Below are positions 16,364-25,940 of a DNA stretch of 64,000 nucleotides, one piece after another; the stretch's first letter is position 1, and every line of letters begins with the position of its first letter. The notes beneath the pieces are model-generated. The model worked only from the letters and a program-made list of their open reading frames with translations. It did not search any database and was not told the origin of the DNA. Made by a program: the position numbers and the translations under genes. Source of the DNA: an uncultured Lachnospiraceae bacterium. Its GTDB lineage: Bacteria; Bacillota; Clostridia; Lachnospirales; Lachnospiraceae. The stretch is taken from contig CADATP010000001.1 of assembly GCA_902790935.1 (NCBI GenBank), positions 22,178-86,177 of the forward strand. Reading direction: 5' to 3'.

Positions 16364-19153
16364 TTGTTCCATATAATGCTTCAAAAGCTTTTACATAAAA
16401 AGTGGATCTGCTTTAGCCTGGTTTTGGGCAATATTCTGCTTATAGCGATAGCCTGCGCATATCCTATGTTCAGGGAGGCTTCTTTAACGAGGATGCTGCG
16501 GGATGAGTTTGCCTCGTATGAGGAAAAAAACAATAAAGATTCCACTGTTATCAGCATAACCGGAAAGATGCAGAAAAAAGGCGATACCTCCGGGTATGAT
16601 ACCGCTAAAGAAAAAGCTGAAGGCCTGATGGACGAGATGGGTTTAGACGGCGGACTGCTTTTAAAATACAATCATCTTCAAAGTACCAGCGCAACTCCGA
16701 CGAAGATGCGCGAGTCAAGCATTAAGGACGGAAGATATACGGTTTGCGGCTTCGAAGATATCGAAAACAATATCTCGGTAATAAGCGGTGAGATGTATTC
16801 CGATGAGATGAGGGGCGATGATACGATCGATGCGATAGTAACCATCGGATGCTTTGTGAGAATGGAACTTCTTGTCGGTGAGGAGCTTGAGTTTAAGTAT
16901 GTGATCCTGCCAAACGGAAAGCCGCTGAAGGTAAGGATAAGCGGAGTGTTTGCGCCGACGGAGGATTCGGCGGATTACTGGCAGGTAGATCCGGACAGAC
17001 TTGACAGTGAGCTTATTATTTCGAATAAGCTTTATGAAGAAATCTTCCTTGAAAGCAAAACGGCATATAATCAAAATACCACATGGTTTTTGGGATTTGA
17101 TTATAAGACACTTACATTTAATGATGTGGGACGGCTTTTGGACGATACGTATACTTTACTGGAAGGGTCCGGGGAGTATGCGGAGATAGAAAGACCTGCG
17201 TACCTTTATTTTCTCGAAAACTATCTTGTAAATGAGAAGAAGATAAGCGCTACACTGATCATATTGCAGATTCCTGTTCTTGTGCTGCTCTGTGCATTCA
17301 TCTATATGATAGCGGGACAGATGTACAATATGGAGCAAAGCGAGATCTCGGTAATGATGAGCAGAGGTGCGAGCAAGGGGCAGATATTGTCGCTATATCT
17401 GATGCAGTCTCTTTTGGTTACGGGACTCGGCTGCATCTTCGGACTTCCTCTCGGAACGCTTCTATGCAGGGCCCTGGGAAGTGCCAGCGCATTTCTTGAA
17501 TTTGAGGGAAGACGATACCTTCCGGTAAGCATAAGCCCGAGCGTACTTATCTATATGGCCGGGGCGGCAGTAATATCTATACTTATGGGAGTGCTGCCAT
17601 CGGTTATAGGCTCCAGAGGCTCTATCGTAAAGACTATGGCGGGACGCGCAAGGAGCAAGACACCGATCTGGCAAAAGCTGTTTCTTGATATTATTCTTTT
17701 GGCGGTTTCCATGTACGGGTACTACAGTTTTTCCGGAAGAAAGGAAGCCTTAGAGGCCAGCGTCCTTATGGGAGAGGCTCTCGATCCGCTTTTGTATCTC
17801 AGCTCCTCGCTTTTTATCCTTGGAGCTGCACTGCTTATACTGAGGGTGATACCTCTTTTGGTAAAGCTTATTTACCGTATAGGGCAAAAGCGGTGGAATC
17901 CTATGTTTTACGCCTCTTTTTCCGAGATAATAAGAAGCGCAAAGAAGCAGTATTTTATTATGATATTTCTCGTCCTTACCGCATCACTCGGCATCTTTAA
18001 CGTAACGGTGGCGAGAACGATAGAAGAGAATAACATAAGAAACCTTACCTATCTTTCCGGAGCGGATGTTGTTCTTAAGGAAGCCTGGGCAAACAATAAA
18101 TTTGCGGCTGCCATGGACGCGGATATTCCTATTGTTTATACAGAGCCTGATTTTGCAAAGTACGCTATGCTTCCGGGGGTGGAAAAAACTGCCCGCGTAT
18201 ATGTGGAGGAGAGAGCAAGCGTTAAGGGCGAGTACGTTAAGGTTATGGGTATCAATACCAAGGAGTTCGGCGAGGCAACGTCTCTCCCGGAACATCTGTC
18301 CGACAAGCACTATTATGACTATTTAAACGAGATGAGCGTGGAGACGGATCTTATCCTTTGCTCGGCGAGCTTTAGGGATGTGCTTGGATACAATATCGGA
18401 GATAAGGTAAATTACAAGGTTTCGGGGACGGAAATAAGCGGGATCATAGCTGACTTTGTAGATTACTTCCCGGGCTTTGCGGATAAGACATACAATTACA
18501 ACGCTAACGGAAGCGTTTTTACCCAGGATCAGTTCCTTATAGTTGCTCACCTTTCGGAGATACAAAACGCCATCGGGGTAAAGCCCTATGAGGTGTGGAT
18601 CGACTTGAAGGACGGGGAAAACGCCGATGCGGTATATGAACTTATAAAAGAGAATGATTTACGCATTTCGAAATTCGAGGACCTTGATGTAAAGATAAAG
18701 GATATGAAGTCGGACACTCTCTTTCAGGGAACCAATGGCATTTTGACCTTGAGTTTTATGGTAATCCTGGTGCTTTGCTTTATAGGCTATTTGATTTACT
18801 GGACTCTGACTATCTCGTCAAGAGAGCTTTTACTTGGCGTTTTAAGGGCGATGGGTATGTCCAAAAACGAGGTATTCGGTATGCTTATTAACGAGCAGAT
18901 ATTCTCGGCCGTGCTTCCCCTTCTTTGCGGAGCGGGAATAGGAGTTGCCGCATCGAGACTTTTTGCACCGCTCATACAGATCGCATACTGCGCGAGCGAT
19001 ATGGTGCTGCCGCTTAAGCTTGTTACCTTGCCGGAGGATATGATAAGAATGTTTGTCATAATATTTGTAATGATCGCGGTCTGCTTTATAATCCTTGCAA
19101 GGCAGGTTTCGGCTCTTAAGATCTCCCAGGCTCTTAAGCTCGGAGAAGACTGA
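16364..19153 (+). CDS. Large FtsX/MacB-type ABC transporter permease
   Basis: 929 residues. Start TTG 16364 has AGGAG seven bases upstream. One helix lies near the N-terminus (13-33), with a large extracytoplasmic region about 35-295. Three to four helices follow in the first FtsX block (about 298-420), then a middle set (about 437-540). A second extracytoplasmic region (about 550-785) and the final FtsX block with three helices (about 788-915) complete it. This duplicated layout is typical of Firmicute lipoprotein or antimicrobial-peptide ABC permeases. No ATP-binding protein gene is in the operon or nearby except the nucleoside transporter's. Cargo is unknown. Confidence 0.85.
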   Translation: MFHIMLQKLLHKKWICFSLVLGNILLIAIACAYPMFREASLTRMLRDEFASYEEKNNKDSTVISITGKMQKKGDTSGYDTAKEKAEGLMDEMGLDGGLLLKYNHLQSTSATPTKMRESSIKDGRYTVCGFEDIENNISVISGEMYSDEMRGDDTIDAIVTIGCFVRMELLVGEELEFKYVILPNGKPLKVRISGVFAPTEDSADYWQVDPDRLDSELIISNKLYEEIFLESKTAYNQNTTWFLGFDYKTLTFNDVGRLLDDTYTLLEGSGEYAEIERPAYLYFLENYLVNEKKISATLIILQIPVLVLLCAFIYMIAGQMYNMEQSEISVMMSRGASKGQILSLYLMQSLLVTGLGCIFGLPLGTLLCRALGSASAFLEFEGRRYLPVSISPSVLIYMAGAAVISILMGVLPSVIGSRGSIVKTMAGRARSKTPIWQKLFLDIILLAVSMYGYYSFSGRKEALEASVLMGEALDPLLYLSSSLFILGAALLILRVIPLLVKLIYRIGQKRWNPMFYASFSEIIRSAKKQYFIMIFLVLTASLGIFNVTVARTIEENNIRNLTYLSGADVVLKEAWANNKFAAAMDADIPIVYTEPDFAKYAMLPGVEKTARVYVEERASVKGEYVKVMGINTKEFGEATSLPEHLSDKHYYDYLNEMSVETDLILCSASFRDVLGYNIGDKVNYKVSGTEISGIIADFVDYFPGFADKTYNYNANGSVFTQDQFLIVAHLSEIQNAIGVKPYEVWIDLKDGENADAVYELIKENDLRISKFEDLDVKIKDMKSDTLFQGTNGILTLSFMVILVLCFIGYLIYWTLTISSRELLLGVLRAMGMSKNEVFGMLINEQIFSAVLPLLCGAGIGVAASRLFAPLIQIAYCASDMVLPLKLVTLPEDMIRMFVIIFVMIAVCFIILARQVSALKISQALKLGED

Positions 19154-19174
19154 TGAATTTTTATAAAATTATTA

Positions 19175-19203
19175 TTGAAAGTGTAGGGCATATAAATTAT
19201 AAT
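19175..19203 (+). promoter_or_regulatory. Promoter of glyA
   Basis: TTGAAA (19175-19180), 17-base spacer, perfect TATAAT (19198-19203). A strong sigma-A-type promoter, starting transcription near 19210. Confidence 0.8.
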
Positions 19204-19253
19204 GAAACCACTTTCATGTATTAATTTGCATATTTATGCAAAAGGAGGATTTT

Positions 19254-20495
19254 ATGTATTCACTTGATGAAGTTAGAAACGTCGACCCCGAAATAGCAGA
19301 GGCCATTGTTGCCGAAGTTAACAGGCAGCAGGAACACATCGAGCTTATCGCTTCCGAAAACTGGGTAAGCAAAGCTGTTATGGCTGCTATGGGAAGCCCC
19401 CTTACCAACAAGTATGCCGAAGGATATCCCGGAAAGCGTTACTACGGCGGATGCGAATGCGTTGATGTTGTAGAGGACCTCGCAAGAGACCGTGCGATGA
19501 AGCTCTACGGATGCACCTATGCAAACGTTCAGCCCCACTCCGGCGCTCAGGCTAACCTTGCTGTTCAGTTCGCTCTGTTACAGCCCGGTGATACCGTTAT
19601 GGGTATGAACCTTGATCACGGCGGACACCTTACCCATGGTTCACCCGCTAACATTTCGGGAGCATATTTCAAGATTGTTCCTTACGGAGTAAACGACGAA
19701 GGCTTCATCGATTATGATAACGTCGAAGCACTCGCTAAAGAGTGCAAGCCCAAGATGATCATCGCAGGAGCTTCGGCTTACGCAAGAACCATCGACTTTA
19801 AGCGCTTTAGAGAGATCGCTGATGAGGTTGGTGCTTTCTTAATGGTAGATATGGCGCATATCGCAGGACTTGTGGCAGCAGGACTTCATCCTTCACCCAT
19901 CCCTTATGCACATGTTACAACAACAACTACCCACAAGACTCTTCGCGGACCCAGAGGAGGTATGATCCTTTCAAGCGCAGAATTTGCAGAGGAGCATAAG
20001 CTTAACAAGGCAGTATTCCCCGGAATCCAGGGCGGACCTTTAATGCATGTTATCGCAGCAAAGGCTGTATGCTTTAAGGAAGCTCTTGAGCCTTCCTTCA
20101 AGGAATACCAGTCACAGATCGTTAAGAATGCACAGGCTCTTTGCAAGGGACTTCAGAGCCGCGGAATTAAGATCGTTTCCGACGGTACCGACAACCACCT
20201 TATGCTTATGGATCTTACTCCTTTCGGACTTACCGGAAAGGAAGTGGAAAAGCTTCTTGATGATGCACATATCACAGCAAACAAGAATACTATCCCCAAC
20301 GATCCCAAGTCACCTTTTGTAACCAGCGGTATCCGTCTCGGAACTCCCGCCGCTACTTCAAGAGGTCTTAAGGAAGATGATTTCGATAAGGTTGCAGAGG
20401 CAATCGCTCTTGTCGTAAAGGGCGGAGCCGATAAGGTAGCTGAGGCGAGAGCAATCGTTAAGACTCTTACCGATAAATATCCTCTTAATGCATAA
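19254..20495 (+). CDS. glyA: Serine hydroxymethyltransferase
   Basis: 413 residues from ATG 19254, with AAAGGAGG four bases upstream of the spacer; the in-frame ATG at 19236 lies before the Shine-Dalgarno site and is rejected. PLP-binding Lys228 lies in '[14 protein letters not shown]'. The enzyme interconverts serine and glycine, charging tetrahydrofolate with a one-carbon unit. Codon choice is strongly biased (frequent CTT, ATC, AAG, CCC), like other highly expressed genes here. It is monocistronic, between its own promoter and terminator. Confidence 0.97.
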   Translation: MYSLDEVRNVDPEIAEAIVAEVNRQQEHIELIASENWVSKAVMAAMGSPLTNKYAEGYPGKRYYGGCECVDVVEDLARDRAMKLYGCTYANVQPHSGAQANLAVQFALLQPGDTVMGMNLDHGGHLTHGSPANISGAYFKIVPYGVNDEGFIDYDNVEALAKECKPKMIIAGASAYARTIDFKRFREIADEVGAFLMVDMAHIAGLVAAGLHPSPIPYAHVTTTTTHKTLRGPRGGMILSSAEFAEEHKLNKAVFPGIQGGPLMHVIAAKAVCFKEALEPSFKEYQSQIVKNAQALCKGLQSRGIKIVSDGTDNHLMLMDLTPFGLTGKEVEKLLDDAHITANKNTIPNDPKSPFVTSGIRLGTPAATSRGLKEDDFDKVAEAIALVVKGGADKVAEARAIVKTLTDKYPLNA

Positions 20496-20534
20496 AGAGC
20501 TGTAAGAAGACAGATATAACAAAACAGTAAACCT

Positions 20535-20569
20535 GCACCTGCGCGAAGAAATTTGCGCAGGTGCTTTTT
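20535..20569 (+). terminator. Rho-independent terminator of glyA
   Basis: A perfect 10-bp stem GCACCTGCGC/GCGCAGGTGC (20535-20544 with 20555-20564) is followed by five T residues. Confidence 0.9.
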
Positions 20570-20642
20570 CTATATAAATGGGGCTATATATATTTGAACA
20601 AAAAATATGTAAAGAAATTGTTAAAAAAGTATATATTTCACA

Positions 20643-20671
20643 TTGTAAAATCTTATTTGTTTTGATATTCT
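20643..20671 (+). promoter_or_regulatory. Candidate promoter of the nucleoside transporter operon
   Basis: TTGTAA (20643-20648), 17-base spacer, TATTCT (20666-20671). A small hairpin GTGC-TTTTAAG-GCAC follows in the leader at about 20690-20704. No purine riboswitch pattern is visible upstream of this operon. Confidence 0.5.
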
Positions 20672-20726
20672 AAAATGCGTAAAGAAACTGTGCTTTTAAG
20701 GCACGATCAATCAGAGGAGAAAAATT

Positions 20727-22004
20727 ATGAAAAAGTTTTCCAAGATCGCCGCAATCGCACTTGCAGCAGTATCTGCATTTGCTCTTTGCGCATGTGGAAG
20801 CTCTACTTCCACCGAAAACACCGGTGATGCAAACACCGAAAACACCGTAACCGAGAACCAGACAGAAACTGCAGAAGCTACTGACGTTGCTGCAGCAGGA
20901 CTCAAGGCCGGATTCATCTGCCTTCACGATGAGAACTCTACCTACGACCTCAACTTCATCAGCGCAGCAAAGGCTGCTTGCGATAAGCTTGGCGTAGAGG
21001 CTGTTTTCAAGACAAACATTCCCGAAGGTCAGGAAGCCTACGAGACAGCAGTAGAGCTTGCAGACGCAGGATGCAACTTCGTATTTGCAGACAGCTTCGG
21101 ACATGAGGATTACATCATCGAGGCTGCTAAGGAATATCCCGATGTTCAGTTCTCACACGCTACCGGTACCAAGGCTCACACCGAGAACCTTGCAAACTTC
21201 CACAACGCTTTCGCTAACATCTACGAGGGACGTTATCTTGCAGGTATCGCTGCAGGTATGAAGCTCAACGAGATGATCGAAGCAGGTGACATCACCGCTG
21301 ACCAGGCTAAGATGGGTTATGTTGGTGCTTACACCTACGCTGAAGTTATCTCCGGATATACTTCTTTCTACCTTGGAGCTAAGAGCGTATGCCCTACAGT
21401 TACCATGGAAGTAACCTTTACCGGATCATGGTATGATGAGACCGCAGAGAAGACCGCTGCTCAGACTCTTATCGACAACGGATGCGTTCTTATTTCTCAG
21501 CACGCTGACTCAATGGGTGCTCCTACCGCTTGCGAGACTGCAGGTGTTCCTGACGTCTCTTACAACGGAAGCACTGCAGCAGCTTGCCCCAACACCTTCA
21601 TCGTTTCTTCAAGAATCAACTGGGAGCCTTACTTTGAGACTGTTCTTACCGCTATCGCAGCAGGACAGGAATTCCCTACCGACTTCTGCGGAACTTTAAG
21701 CGACGGTTCTGTAGCTCTTACCGATCTTGGAACTGCAGCAGCAGAAGGAACTCAGGAAGCTATCGACGCTGCTAAGGAAAAGATCATAAACGGCGAGCTT
21801 CATGTATTTGACACCACTACCTTCACTGTAGACGGTGCTACTCTTACTTCTTACATGGCTGACGTTGATTCAGATCCTGCTTACGAGGCTGATCACGAAG
21901 CAATCGTTGACGGATACTTCAACGAGTCCGGCGACGGACTTAGAAGCGCTCCTTTCTTCGATATCCAGATCGACGGAATCAAGCTTCTTGACTCTGCATT
22001 CTAA
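20727..22004 (+). CDS. BMP-family nucleoside-binding lipoprotein
   Basis: 425 residues. The lipoprotein signal has a probable acylated Cys23 ('AFALCACGSS'). A Thr/Glu/Asn-rich spacer (about 26-50) precedes the mature domain, which has the BMP (PnrA-like) pattern: 'GFICLHDENSTYDLNF', 'FADSFGHED', 'GRYLAGIAAG'. The family binds nucleosides outside the cell and hands them to the ABC permease. Codon use is very biased, consistent with high expression. Two stem-loops follow before the ATPase gene. Confidence 0.93.
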   Translation: MKKFSKIAAIALAAVSAFALCACGSSTSTENTGDANTENTVTENQTETAEATDVAAAGLKAGFICLHDENSTYDLNFISAAKAACDKLGVEAVFKTNIPEGQEAYETAVELADAGCNFVFADSFGHEDYIIEAAKEYPDVQFSHATGTKAHTENLANFHNAFANIYEGRYLAGIAAGMKLNEMIEAGDITADQAKMGYVGAYTYAEVISGYTSFYLGAKSVCPTVTMEVTFTGSWYDETAEKTAAQTLIDNGCVLISQHADSMGAPTACETAGVPDVSYNGSTAAACPNTFIVSSRINWEPYFETVLTAIAAGQEFPTDFCGTLSDGSVALTDLGTAAAEGTQEAIDAAKEKIINGELHVFDTTTFTVDGATLTSYMADVDSDPAYEADHEAIVDGYFNESGDGLRSAPFFDIQIDGIKLLDSAF

Positions 22005-22040
22005 TTTATAAATGCAACATGTTTTAAAATGACTTTAATA

Positions 22041-22071
22041 CAGGCTCGGCGCTCAAAAGGCGCCGGACCTG
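22041..22071 (+). other. Stem-loop between binding protein and ATPase genes
   Basis: CAGG...CGGCGC (22041-22052) pairs with GCGCCG...CCTG (22060-22071) around a 7-base loop. No T run follows, so it is more likely an mRNA-stabilising or partial-termination hairpin than a full terminator. Confidence 0.65.
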
Positions 22072-22096
22072 CATTGTCATATTAGGATAAAACTAT

Positions 22097-22132
22097 TTTA
22101 CAGATATCTTCAGTTTTGGAGATATCTGTAAA
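22097..22132 (+). other. Second stem-loop, perfect 13-bp inverted repeat
   Basis: TTTACAGATATCT (22097-22109) pairs perfectly with 22120-22132 around a 10-base loop. It lies 26 bases after the first stem-loop and about 50 bases before the ATPase start. It may protect the abundant upstream mRNA end or act as a protein-binding palindrome. Confidence 0.65.
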
Positions 22133-22183
22133 GTTGCTTTGTGAACATGGCAAATTTAAGTATTATATTTAAAGAGGGATACG

Positions 22184-23710
22184 ATGGATAACAGAATACC
22201 CGCTGTAAAACTTACCGGTATTTCCAAACGTTTCGGGGCCGTAGCTGCCAATTCAAATGTAAACATGGAAATATACCGCGGCGAAATACTTGCGCTTCTC
22301 GGAGAAAACGGAAGCGGCAAGACAACGCTCATGAATATGCTTTCAGGCATATATTTCCCTGACGAAGGAGACATTCAAATAGATGGAAAGCCAGTTACAA
22401 TAGCATCGCCGAGAGATGCATTCGAACTTGGCATAGGTATGGTCCACCAGCATTTTAAACTTGTGGATGTACTTACTGCGGCTGAAAATATTGTTCTCGG
22501 ACTTGAGGGAAAGCTTGACCTTAAAAAAGCCACCAAAAAGATCAATGAAATCTGCGAGAAGTACGGTTTTGAAGTAAATCCTTCTCAAAAGATTTACGAT
22601 ATGTCCGTTTCTCAAAAGCAGACCGTTGAGATCGTAAAGGTTTTGTACAGAGGAGCAGAAATCCTTATCCTCGACGAGCCTACCGCGGTTCTTACTCCCC
22701 AGGAGACAGAGAAGCTTTTTAACGTTCTTAGAAAGATGAGGGACGATAACAAGGCAATCGTCATCATCACACACAAAATGCATGAAGTGGAAAGCCTTTC
22801 GGACAGAGTAGCAGTCCTTCGAAAGGGTGAGTACATCGGTGATATGATGACAAAGGATACCAACGCCGAAGAGATGACCAATATGATGGTTGGACGTAAG
22901 GTTTCCCTCAATATCAAACGTCCCGAGCCTGTCGGAGTTAAGGACAGGATCCGTGTTTCCAATCTTACGGTAAGAAATGAGGAAGGAATCCTTAAGCTTG
23001 ATAATGTAAGCTTTACAGCCAGAAGCGGAGAGATCCTTGGAATTGCGGGAATTTCCGGATGCGGACAAAAAGAGCTTCTTGAGGCCATCGCGGGATTGCA
23101 GGTTGTTGAATCCGGCTCCATCGAATACGTTGAAGATGACGGAACCGCGGAACAGCTTATCGGAAAAGACCCCAGAAAGATCAGGGATATGGGAGTTTCC
23201 CTTTCCTTTGTTCCCGAGGACAGACTTGGAATGGGACTTGTGGGCAATATGAACCTCGCGGATAATATGATGCTCAGAAGCTTTGAAAAAGGCGGAAGCC
23301 CCTTCACTGACCGTAAGGCTCCTTACGAGCTTGCAAAGAGCGTGGTAGAAGAGCTTGAGGTTGTTACTCCCGGAATTTCGACTCCCGTAAGACGCCTTTC
23401 CGGCGGTAATGTACAGAAGGTCCTTGTAGGAAGAGAGATTGCTTCGGCACCTAAGGTGCTTCTTACGGCATACGCTGTCAGAGGACTTGATATTAACTCG
23501 TCTTACACGATATACGATCTTATCAATAAGCAGAAGCAGGCAGGCGTTGCCGTTATATTTGTAGGAGAGGATCTTGATGTACTTATGGAACTCTCCGACA
23601 GGATTCTTGTTCTTTGCGGAGGACAGGTAAGCGGCATATTAGACGGAAGAAAAGCAGACCGTGCACAGATCGGACTTATGATGACAAGTACGGGAGGAAA
23701 CAATGAGTAA
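22184..23710 (+). CDS. Nucleoside ABC transporter ATP-binding protein (two nucleotide-binding domains)
   Basis: 508 residues with tandem ABC domains, as in the RbsA/NupO group. The first has Walker A 'GENGSGKTT' (40-48), a signature-like 'MSVSQKQ', and Walker B 'LILDEPTAVLT'. The second has a degenerate Walker A 'GISGCGQKE' and signature 'LSGGNVQK', as is usual for the group's second domain. The segment usually reading 'QPTRGLD' is 'YAVRGLD'. It powers import of nucleosides captured by the lipoprotein at 20727-22004. It overlaps the permease gene by eight bases. Confidence 0.93.
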   Translation: MDNRIPAVKLTGISKRFGAVAANSNVNMEIYRGEILALLGENGSGKTTLMNMLSGIYFPDEGDIQIDGKPVTIASPRDAFELGIGMVHQHFKLVDVLTAAENIVLGLEGKLDLKKATKKINEICEKYGFEVNPSQKIYDMSVSQKQTVEIVKVLYRGAEILILDEPTAVLTPQETEKLFNVLRKMRDDNKAIVIITHKMHEVESLSDRVAVLRKGEYIGDMMTKDTNAEEMTNMMVGRKVSLNIKRPEPVGVKDRIRVSNLTVRNEEGILKLDNVSFTARSGEILGIAGISGCGQKELLEAIAGLQVVESGSIEYVEDDGTAEQLIGKDPRKIRDMGVSLSFVPEDRLGMGLVGNMNLADNMMLRSFEKGGSPFTDRKAPYELAKSVVEELEVVTPGISTPVRRLSGGNVQKVLVGREIASAPKVLLTAYAVRGLDINSSYTIYDLINKQKQAGVAVIFVGEDLDVLMELSDRILVLCGGQVSGILDGRKADRAQIGLMMTSTGGNNE

Positions 23711-24815
23711 TACAAAAAAACACGAACCCCTCTTTCATATTGTCAAAAGAGATTCAATGACCTTTAAAAAAGCTGTGGGTATCAGAGCTCTTGCTATAGT
23801 TGCGGCTTTGGTGCTCTGCGCAGTCATCACAATGATAGTTACGGGAGAGAACCCGATCAGTATCTATGGGACCATGGCGGTAGGCGCCTTTGGATCTGTA
23901 AGAAAAACATGGGTTACTTTCCAGAACGTTTCGATACTCCTTCTTATAGCACTTGCGCTTACACCTGCATTTAAGATGAAATTCTGGAATATCGGCGGTG
24001 AAGGACAGGTGCTTATAGGTGGACTTGCCGCTGCAACTTGTATGATCAAGCTTGGAGACAAGATCCCGAATGGGCTGCTCATACTTATTATGTTTGTGGC
24101 TTCATTACTTGCCGGCGGAATCTGGAGCGTTATTCCCGCTATATTTAAGGCAAAGTGGAATACAAACGAGACACTTTCAACTCTTATGATGAACTACATA
24201 GCCACTCAGCTTGTTGCTTTCTTTACCGTACTTTGGGAGGTGCCCAAGGGATCCGGTAAGATCGGTATCATCAATCAGGACACCAACGCCGGCTGGCTTC
24301 CGAACATCGGAAGCGGATTCTCCGGTTCTAAGTATTTACTTACTATCATCATCGCTTTATTAATTACAGCGGGAATGTTTATTTATCTTGCTTTTTCAAA
24401 ACAGGGTTACGAGATTTCCGTTGTCGGTGAGAGCGTTAATACCGCAAGATATGTCGGCATTAAGGTAGAGAAGGTTATCATCAGAACCGTATTTATCTCC
24501 GGTGCTATCTGCGGACTTGTCGGTTTGCTCCTTGTGGGAGGTATAAACCACACGCTTACGACTACGATAGCCGGAGGGCAGGGATTTACTGCGGTTATGG
24601 TATCCTGGCTCGCCAAGTTCAATCCTATAATAATGATATTTGCCAGCCTGCTCATCGTATTTTTGTCAAGAGGTGCCGGAGAAGTTGCGACGGGATTTGG
24701 ACTTAACCAGTCCTTCTCGGATATCCTTACCGGAATCATCCTTTTCTTTATCATAGGCTGTGAGTTCTTTATTACTTACAAGATAACATTCAAAAGAGGA
24801 GGGCATAAGAAATGA
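23703..24815 (+). CDS. Nucleoside ABC transporter permease 1
   Basis: 370 residues with about nine membrane helices, BPD_transp_2 family. 'ALALTPAFKMKFWNIGGEGQ' and 'NTNETLSTLMMNYIA' are characteristic of NupP/YufP-type subunits. It forms a heterodimeric channel with the following gene. Both ends overlap neighbours (8 and 4 bases), so it is translated in a coupled set. Confidence 0.92.
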   Translation: MSNTKKHEPLFHIVKRDSMTFKKAVGIRALAIVAALVLCAVITMIVTGENPISIYGTMAVGAFGSVRKTWVTFQNVSILLLIALALTPAFKMKFWNIGGEGQVLIGGLAAATCMIKLGDKIPNGLLILIMFVASLLAGGIWSVIPAIFKAKWNTNETLSTLMMNYIATQLVAFFTVLWEVPKGSGKIGIINQDTNAGWLPNIGSGFSGSKYLLTIIIALLITAGMFIYLAFSKQGYEISVVGESVNTARYVGIKVEKVIIRTVFISGAICGLVGLLLVGGINHTLTTTIAGGQGFTAVMVSWLAKFNPIIMIFASLLIVFLSRGAGEVATGFGLNQSFSDILTGIILFFIIGCEFFITYKITFKRGGHKK

Positions 24816-25813
24816 TTAATTTTGGATTACTTATTCCCAAGGCAGTAGTACAGGGCATTCCTCTTTTATACGGAAGCACAGGAGAAATCCTTACGGAAAA
24901 ATCCGGTAACCTTAACCTCGGAATTCCCGGAGTTATGTACGTAGGAGCTATCAGCGGCGTTATCGGAGCGTTCTTCTATGAACAGGGACTTGCTAAGTCG
25001 GGTAATTCTGCTAACGGATTCTTAGCGATAATGATCCCTATGCTTTGCTGTCTTTTAGGATCTCTTTTGATGGGACTGTTGTATTGCTTTTTGACTGTAA
25101 CACTAAGAGCGAATCAAAACGTTACGGGTCTTGCTATGACAACATTCGGCGTTGGATTTGGTAACTTTTTCGGAGGATCTCTTATAAAGATTTCCGGTGC
25201 GGATGTTCCTTCAATCGCTCTTTCCACAACAAGTAAGTACTTTTCGACAGGACTTCCCTTTGCGGGAAAGCTGGGATGGTTTGGAAAGGTATTTCTTTCA
25301 TACGGATTTTTGGCTTATCTGTCTGTGATAATCGCTGTATTTGCAGCTATTATTCTTAAAAAGACCAGAACAGGACTTCACCTTCGCGCTGTAGGAGAGA
25401 ACCCTGCAACAGCGGATTCCGCCGGAATCGGAGTTACGGCATACAAGTACGGCGCAACCTGCATCGGATGTATGATCGCGGGACTCGGCGGATTGTATTA
25501 TGTAATGGACTACGCCTGCGGAGTCTGGTCAAACGATGCTTTCGGTGACAGAGGATGGCTTGCTATCGCGCTTGTTATCTTCACAATCTGGAAGCCGGAT
25601 CTGAGCGTATTTGCATCGATCCTTTTTGGCGGACTTTATATTTTGTATTTATACATTCCTACGGGAATGGATCACATGGAGCTTCAGCAGCTCTACAAGA
25701 TGATACCTTACGTTGTTACCCTTATCGTTCTTGTTATCACAAGTATGAGAAACAAGAGAGAAAACCAACCCCCTGCTTCGCTTGGACTTCCTTATTTCCG
25801 CGAAGAAAGATAA
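24812..25813 (+). CDS. Nucleoside ABC transporter permease 2
   Basis: 333 residues with about eight helices. 'LLYGSTGEILTEKSGNLNLG' and 'LRAVGENPATADSAGI' are typical of the NupQ/YufQ partner subunit. It begins in an ATGA overlap with permease 1 and ends the operon. The C-terminus ('NKRENQPPASLGLPYFREER') is a short cytoplasmic tail. Confidence 0.92.
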   Translation: MINFGLLIPKAVVQGIPLLYGSTGEILTEKSGNLNLGIPGVMYVGAISGVIGAFFYEQGLAKSGNSANGFLAIMIPMLCCLLGSLLMGLLYCFLTVTLRANQNVTGLAMTTFGVGFGNFFGGSLIKISGADVPSIALSTTSKYFSTGLPFAGKLGWFGKVFLSYGFLAYLSVIIAVFAAIILKKTRTGLHLRAVGENPATADSAGIGVTAYKYGATCIGCMIAGLGGLYYVMDYACGVWSNDAFGDRGWLAIALVIFTIWKPDLSVFASILFGGLYILYLYIPTGMDHMELQQLYKMIPYVVTLIVLVITSMRNKRENQPPASLGLPYFREER

Positions 25814-25845
25814 CTGCTTAATGTAAATGATATTTTGGGATAGGC

Positions 25846-25875
25846 TTGTATAAGAGAGGTATATTATGCTAAAAT
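25846..25875 (+). promoter_or_regulatory. Candidate promoter of homoserine dehydrogenase gene
   Basis: TTGTAT (25846-25851), 18-base spacer, TAAAAT (25870-25875). AAAGGAG (25926-25932) lies eight bases before the ATG at 25941. Confidence 0.5.
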
Positions 25876-25940
25876 GTTTAGCTAAGCATATCTTTTTATG
25901 CACCTTTCTTGTATAAATATGAACTAAAGGAGATTTGGCA

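Noticed and set aside
20570-20726. Purine riboswitch before the BMP-type nucleoside transporter
   Set aside because: The conserved loop sequences are absent; only a promoter and a small hairpin are seen.
22343-23068. 241-residue minus-strand frame
   Set aside because: Antisense shadow of the nucleoside transporter ATPase; no ribosome site or recognisable domain.
22184-23710. Broken second ATP-binding domain suggesting a pseudogene
   Set aside because: A degenerate second Walker A is normal for this transporter group and the frame is intact.
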